From contig NZ_CP180355.1 in the NCBI RefSeq assembly GCF_048007035.1, positions 2,294,001 to 2,358,000 on the forward strand: 64,000 nucleotides of DNA, in the 5' to 3' direction. This DNA comes from Imperialibacter sp963977595 (lineage in GTDB: Bacteria; Bacteroidota; Bacteroidia; Cytophagales; Cyclobacteriaceae). This document shows positions 62,901 through 64,000 of the stretch, in pieces. The notes below the pieces were generated by a model. The model saw only the letters and a list, made by a program, of their open reading frames with translations, had not been told where the DNA came from and made no database searches. Position 1 is the first letter of the stretch, and each line of letters starts with the position of its first letter. A program made the position numbers and the translations under genes.

Positions 62901-63030
62901 CCGCAAGTTGCGTTGGATCCGTCTGGGCTCTCACCTCCGATGGCTTTCCAGCGAATAAAAAAAATAAAATGATGGCAAGTACCGCCGAAAAGGCATACTT
63001 CGTCTTGGGAGTGTTTGGTTTGGTCAGCAT
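53971..63030 (-). CDS. Giant mosaic surface/secreted protein with LRR, VCBS, ASPIC, SBBP, FN3, Ig-like and T9SS sorting domains
   Basis: 3019 residues from ATG 63030, which gives a signal peptide (YAFSAVLAIILFFLFAGKPSEVRAQ). Order, approximate residues: plant-type LRR 40-260 (LTALTVLDLSDNALTG-like repeats); Ig-like 270-360; FG-GAP/VCBS propeller 365-743; ASPIC/UnbV 750-837; FN3 843-937; SBBP beta-propeller repeats 940-1370; FN3 1371-1464; SBBP 1470-1890; FN3 1893-1987; unknown 1987-2100; LRR 2104-2377; Ig-like 2380-2477; short LRR 2480-2604; Ig-like 2613-2690; SdrD_B/Cna-type beta domains 2693-2930; T9SS type A C-terminal domain 2937-3019 (NVYPNPGDDIINLDY to WRIQKK). No catalytic domain is apparent. 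Probably exported through T9SS and attached to the surface as an adhesin or scaffold. Confidence 0.93.
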   Translation of the reverse strand: MLTKPNTPKTKYAFSAVLAIILFFLFAGKPSEVRAQTDPTQLAALIDLYNATDGANWGNNANWTIGTDASTWNGVVTSGANVIEVSLPTNFMSGTIPASIGDLTALTVLDLSDNALTGFIPVEIGNLTSLTTLNLGGNQLTGSLPAEIGNLTALVDLQLWNNFLSGSLPPSIGNLTNLTYLDLAPNQFSGTIPTEIGNLVNLGTLWLNNNQFSGDVPTSLVNLTSLTALYLQGNSLTNLPDLSGIVSLATLDVSDNKFQFLELEPHTSIASFTYAPQKAFGTLNPTELVLRTGEPLTLSFPAVAGTGVTYQWQKNAVNVGGETATTLNIPSFSAPDEGAYTLLADHPVLTLLTLVSQPREVLSANESLFQIDNTNSTFGETLSGVVYGQAWADIDQDGDEDLFIGTLDIGGPGAVNKLYQNNGDGTFTSLAVGALTTDLADVRGAAWGDINNDGYPDLFVPDLGYRTGAPVPAVSVIYVNNTDNTFTPVPLPVVTNLDNIESGVFGDYDNDGFIDLAVFGSSNVSSPVTLFKNNGDLTFSEVPGAFNLQLGSLGTISWVDIDSDGFLDLFLSETAGRYYFRNNGDGTFTQNTTSPLVTVAITSTRGHSWGDINNDGFVDLVQLSQNPGSQTTFFINDGAGSFTSSDDLTRTGAEIIGRTSALEDIDNDGDLDLMVIQSSNEQQVYLNNGLGDFTLVTPLQQNFYTAYTFGSLSVADFNNDGFTDLVNFSSIADAASVHIEDIPRAYTNVTNANNWMKLKLNGVASNRQGIGAKITLVSAAGARVTTVKSGSGFAVSNSMITKFGLGSETAITSVTVNWPSGNTDVILNPGINQVLTVTENSTVPKGLLAGTKSANSIELKWTPYQFANGGSLYLERATSDAGPFLTVGILSDTISSYSDVGLFANTIYYYRLKHENGLTVSAYSPSVVTATFSTGLPDTWNIQQEFTTPGRLTLLDMAVDSLGNTYLAGNFAGTLFLNGDSIYSNGANDAIVIKVNSTKTIDWIKTFGGLAVDVAVDVEIGPGGLVYVGGYYSDAFTVDSQSVTEVSPGVRDGFVMKLSADGTTNWITNINAPEETSVNKIGVDAAGNAYLAGYYNGDFTFGATTFSGGGGGPALYKVGPDGSKIFARFGTFVGNTRFVNNFNSVAVSGSNVYVSGEVDGQWSFEGTPITPNALRDAVLINYGTDGSLKWVKTLAGPGEDYSAEVTVDGAGNVFWTGDFNGATATVDAVSVTNSGTGYDVFLTKVNGVDGTVLWGKSAGTANENDFPYSLTTDGNSAFIAGTMGYGATNFDASTLSNGKLFIASYGTDGAVRWVDKSEGSLGLPWGLEYSPVDQGILMTGSFEYTQRFGVTDLTDKGNRNGFLVFHNDSGLPIPAAPGAFQAFATFNGPVSAKWAAVPGIASYSLERADDFIGPYSQIASLPDSVLTYSDASVASGQTYYYRLRSLQGVYSDYTYTEEVFTFSNSLADSWDNTKFFKGRGRENFLDVVTDASGSSYLVGYATDTTTFGALQVTSKGAHDLLAVKLDSLGSPVWAKSFGSTGTDILEGVQVDGQGNVYVTGYYNGAMAIGADSLPALGHTDMITIKLNAANGDVIWAKAGGTGDSGGLSVAVDSVGNVFVAGYFNGSLTHGATTLNGGGHALLKYDANGAPLLALQGALVSAQTSFVNQFQRVKVNNAGVYVLGKYNNDWTFGGLPATGIGGTDLFVAHYDLAGNIRWLRSMGGTGDDEARDIALDANGDVLVLAFPKSSSISIDTITVSQNGQLNLIAKLSGSTGAGIWGKTFGTPQGSDYPYRIAADPTGFFVAGAMDIEPTQFGGPVVNGGLLYLASFDTNGAIKWADAGEGELYSWAMNYSAYHNAAVVAGGVHFNAQIGSAKFEGVEERDLFFSMHGQSATPLAPAISRAVAANTTSAYIEWTPVVDASSYLVQAKLSGATAFSNIKVVPSDTSQVLVKNLLPDSVYNVRVIAYGQSVSQSAVSASVNVTMSCGALPLSDGDYLVKYGARKRDGVIIPSEESYAAIYSTGPGTYIINGLTGGYYKKYFGSATVIDTLSRVCNVASKASLTDPTGILASVSSVVYAPDTLWMEYKTASGDWLNLRFFKTASQMDSSDRAAIVKLYDNTGGDTWTNKTNWKSALPVGFWHGIKTSNGRVVEIDLPGNNLIGELPAELFAMDSLRILNLGANQLTGTIPSSITGMKRLGMLYLNDNRIGGEIPDDIGLLQSLSALDLGRNQLIGGLPASIGNLTKLESIFGVMGNQLEGIIPPTIGNLNKLKVLALDANHFDGSIPAEIGNMAALEALYLHQNKLTGPLPDSIAKLKSLKSLYLFDNQLEGSVPAGVTTMDSLQILILQQNQFTFVPNLTGLASLDTLNISNNKVGFGSIEPNLAVNGFVYSPQGRFGLPLDTLHSAGDPFLFELEMGGSTNSYQWFKDDAEIAGAVEQDYFIASTTENDEGTYFARVANASVPDLVLDTDEYVLKISSRKRDSLALVAIYEGTDGPNWINKTNWLQGDLSTWGGVTLKNGRVSQLNLPNNRMVGPMPAAIRDIGELAVINLSNSAPSFDPAIDNQIRFLPDLKRLDSLTTVNLTRNRLGFVSIETNLAALGEKFLFSPQRRFGETRYDSVPVGQAHKVAIEVSGLTNSYQWYFNDQPIEGATKRFHIIDNVNYDKMGSYFVEVKSPKVPDFSIRNRNQNVLATTTISGSINSAFDQSPLTSGLAIIYKIKDGPYDSIAAAQVSPEGAFIAEKIVLGDYIIIAKPDLELFPDALQTYYSSTIDWIQADTLRVRNPVAGLAISLLGTPPPLNGDGVIGGSLESDLPDNTIPDEEARILDRKRVAGAGVSLSRQRFRAKGNEFDYDFVAYTVTDEEGNFSFGTLTDDTYLINIQYPGVPMDQSSDILLTLGTQTDFNEISVAALVTPEGIVVDKVSVKGIAAPFLRDLNVYPNPGDDIINLDYFVRRKVESLNMRVTDVTGRELMLQALPYSQGPQRTAMDISGLTPGMYILVISDEAGSFTETWRIQKK

Positions 63031-63268
63031 AATACTCAGGCTAGCGCTAATACAATTTAAAACATGTAACAATATAAACTATTTGTCAAAAAAGTCATTA
63101 AACTTTGACCAGGAGGCAAATTGTGTACACAGTCGAACAGCTAATTGACTCATAAGCGTACAATTAAACAATACTCCTAATTGAGTATTTTTATAAAGTG
63201 CTGTTAATCAACAAGATGAGCAAACAGGTACGTAACTTGTTGTTGGTTTTATATAAATTTTCTCTTTA
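63031..63268. other. Intergenic region between divergent giant protein and FtsX-type permease
   Basis: 238 AT-rich bases. For the giant gene a weak promoter-like pair exists on the minus strand (TTTG 63087-63090, 18 bases, TACATGTT 63061-63068). For the permease TAAATTTT lies at 63255-63262. No small gene or RNA structure stands out. Confidence 0.4.
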
Positions 63269-64000
63269 TGCTAAGAAGTTATATAGTTGTAGCCATCAGA
63301 AATTTGCGCCGCCAGGGCTTTTATAGCTTCATCAATATTTTTGGTTTAACAGCCGGCGTGCTTTCCAGTCTGTTTCTTTTGCTCTACATAAAGGATGAAC
63401 TGAGCTTTGATGCTTTCCACAAAAACGCCGATCAAATATACCGTGTGGGCATGCACGCCTCCATTCAGGATACGAAGGTGGACATCTGCCAGGCCATGTC
63501 GCCGATTGGACCTACGATGAAGGCCGATTTTCCAGAAGTCGAAAATTTTGTTCGGATCAACTACCCTGGCAGGGAGCTGGTGACAAAAGATGACCAGCAA
63601 TTCTACGAGGAAAAGTTCTACTTCGCTGATTCTTCCTTCTTTAACATTTTTAGTTTTCAACTGCTTAAGGGTGATCCAAAAAAGGCACTTGTTGAGCCTA
63701 ATTCCATTGTGCTGACCGAAAGCGTAGCAAAAAAGTATTTTGGAGACGACGAGCCCATAGGCAAAGTGATCAAAACAGGGTCTGAAGAGTGGCAACGAAT
63801 TGTCACGGGGGTGATGAAAGATGCCCCAGCCAACTCCCACTTTCAACCCAGAGCACTTGTTTCCTACAGCACCTTACCCGTTCAGGGCCCCTCTGCATGG
63901 GGCAATATCAACGATTGGGTATATCTTCAGCTTGCTCCGGGCACTGATCCAAAAGTGCTGGAAGGCCGCTCCCCGGCGTTTATGGAAAAGTACACAGGCG
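63269..64000 (+). CDS. MacB/FtsX-type ABC transporter permease (5' part, cut by window edge)
   Basis: 244 residues seen, continuing past the right edge. ATG 63269 begins MLRSYIVVAIRNLRRQGFYS, then the first transmembrane helix (FINIFGLTAGVLSSLFLLLY) and IKDELSFDAFHKNADQIYRV, the hallmark opening of Bacteroidota FtsX-like permeases. The periplasmic MacB_PCD domain follows (AMSPIGPTMKADFPEVENF, SSFFNIFSFQLLKGDPKKAL, SIVLTESVAKKYFGDDEPIG). These usually carry eight transmembrane helices in full and export peptides or lipids with a separate ATPase. Confidence 0.92.

Noticed and set aside
53971..63030. Repeats of the giant gene as a CRISPR-like array or satellite
   Set aside because: The repeats are diverged protein modules in one long open frame, not identical short DNA repeats with spacers.
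1..64000. tRNA, rRNA, insertion sequences, prophage or integration sites
   Set aside because: Searched the gaps by eye for T-loop and anticodon-arm patterns, terminal inverted repeats and transposase or integrase motifs; none found. Short tRNA-like folds could still be missed.

Overview
The window looks like chromosomal DNA of a free-living, heterotrophic, respiring member of the Bacteroidota, most likely order Cytophagales. The evidence is a SusC/SusD pair driven by an ECF sigma/FecR pair, a very large protein with a type IX secretion (T9SS) C-terminal sorting domain, VCBS/ASPIC lipoproteins, promoter elements of the Bacteroidota type (TTG-N18-20-TAnnTTTG), weak Shine-Dalgarno use and several TTG or GTG starts. 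Taxonomy is inferred from protein style only. I see no rRNA, tRNA, CRISPR array, insertion sequence, prophage or integrase.

Layout. (1) 1-11570, minus strand: ECF sigma factor, FecR anti-sigma, SusC, SusD, an 1118-aa VCBS/ASPIC lipoprotein, and a vanadium-haloperoxidase/PAP2-type lipoprotein cut by the left edge. This is the strongest candidate for an uncharacterised system. (2) 11783-15850: a riboswitch-like leader and a Tat-exported molybdenum hydroxylase large subunit without its iron-sulfur partner, then a minus-strand DUF1761/AraC/VOC cluster. (3) 15903-21601: mazG, an NqrM-like protein, a GlmM-type phosphohexomutase, a cysteine desulfurase, a ferrochelatase with a Cys-rich insert, and a secreted protein. 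(4) 21771-29416: a VTT/DedA-like membrane protein, a response regulator-kinase overlapping a TPR-GAF kinase, an alpha/beta hydrolase, a MOSC protein and unknowns. (5) 29543-31938: a translationally coupled beta-helix lipoprotein and diheme cytochrome c. (6) 32081-47491: housekeeping genes (recJ, lptB, GH3-like, pheA, glyA, tatC, rpiB, rbfA, LolC/E-like permease, SNF2 helicase) plus small unknowns. (7) 47547-53875: a second ECF sigma with putative anti-sigma, a DUF6249 protein, nitrilase, LolA-like protein and a hybrid sensor kinase. (8) 53971-64000: a 3019-aa mosaic T9SS cargo protein and the start of a MacB/FtsX-type permease.

How the parts fit. Sigma/FecR probably senses the state of the SusC receptor and controls the surface uptake and modification locus. 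TatC encoded in the same window is needed to export the Mo hydroxylase. LptB, the LolA-like protein and the LolC/E-like permease serve outer-membrane biogenesis, on which the many lipoproteins depend. Packing is tight: six convergent gene pairs abut or overlap at their stop codons, while four other gene ends have clear hairpins.
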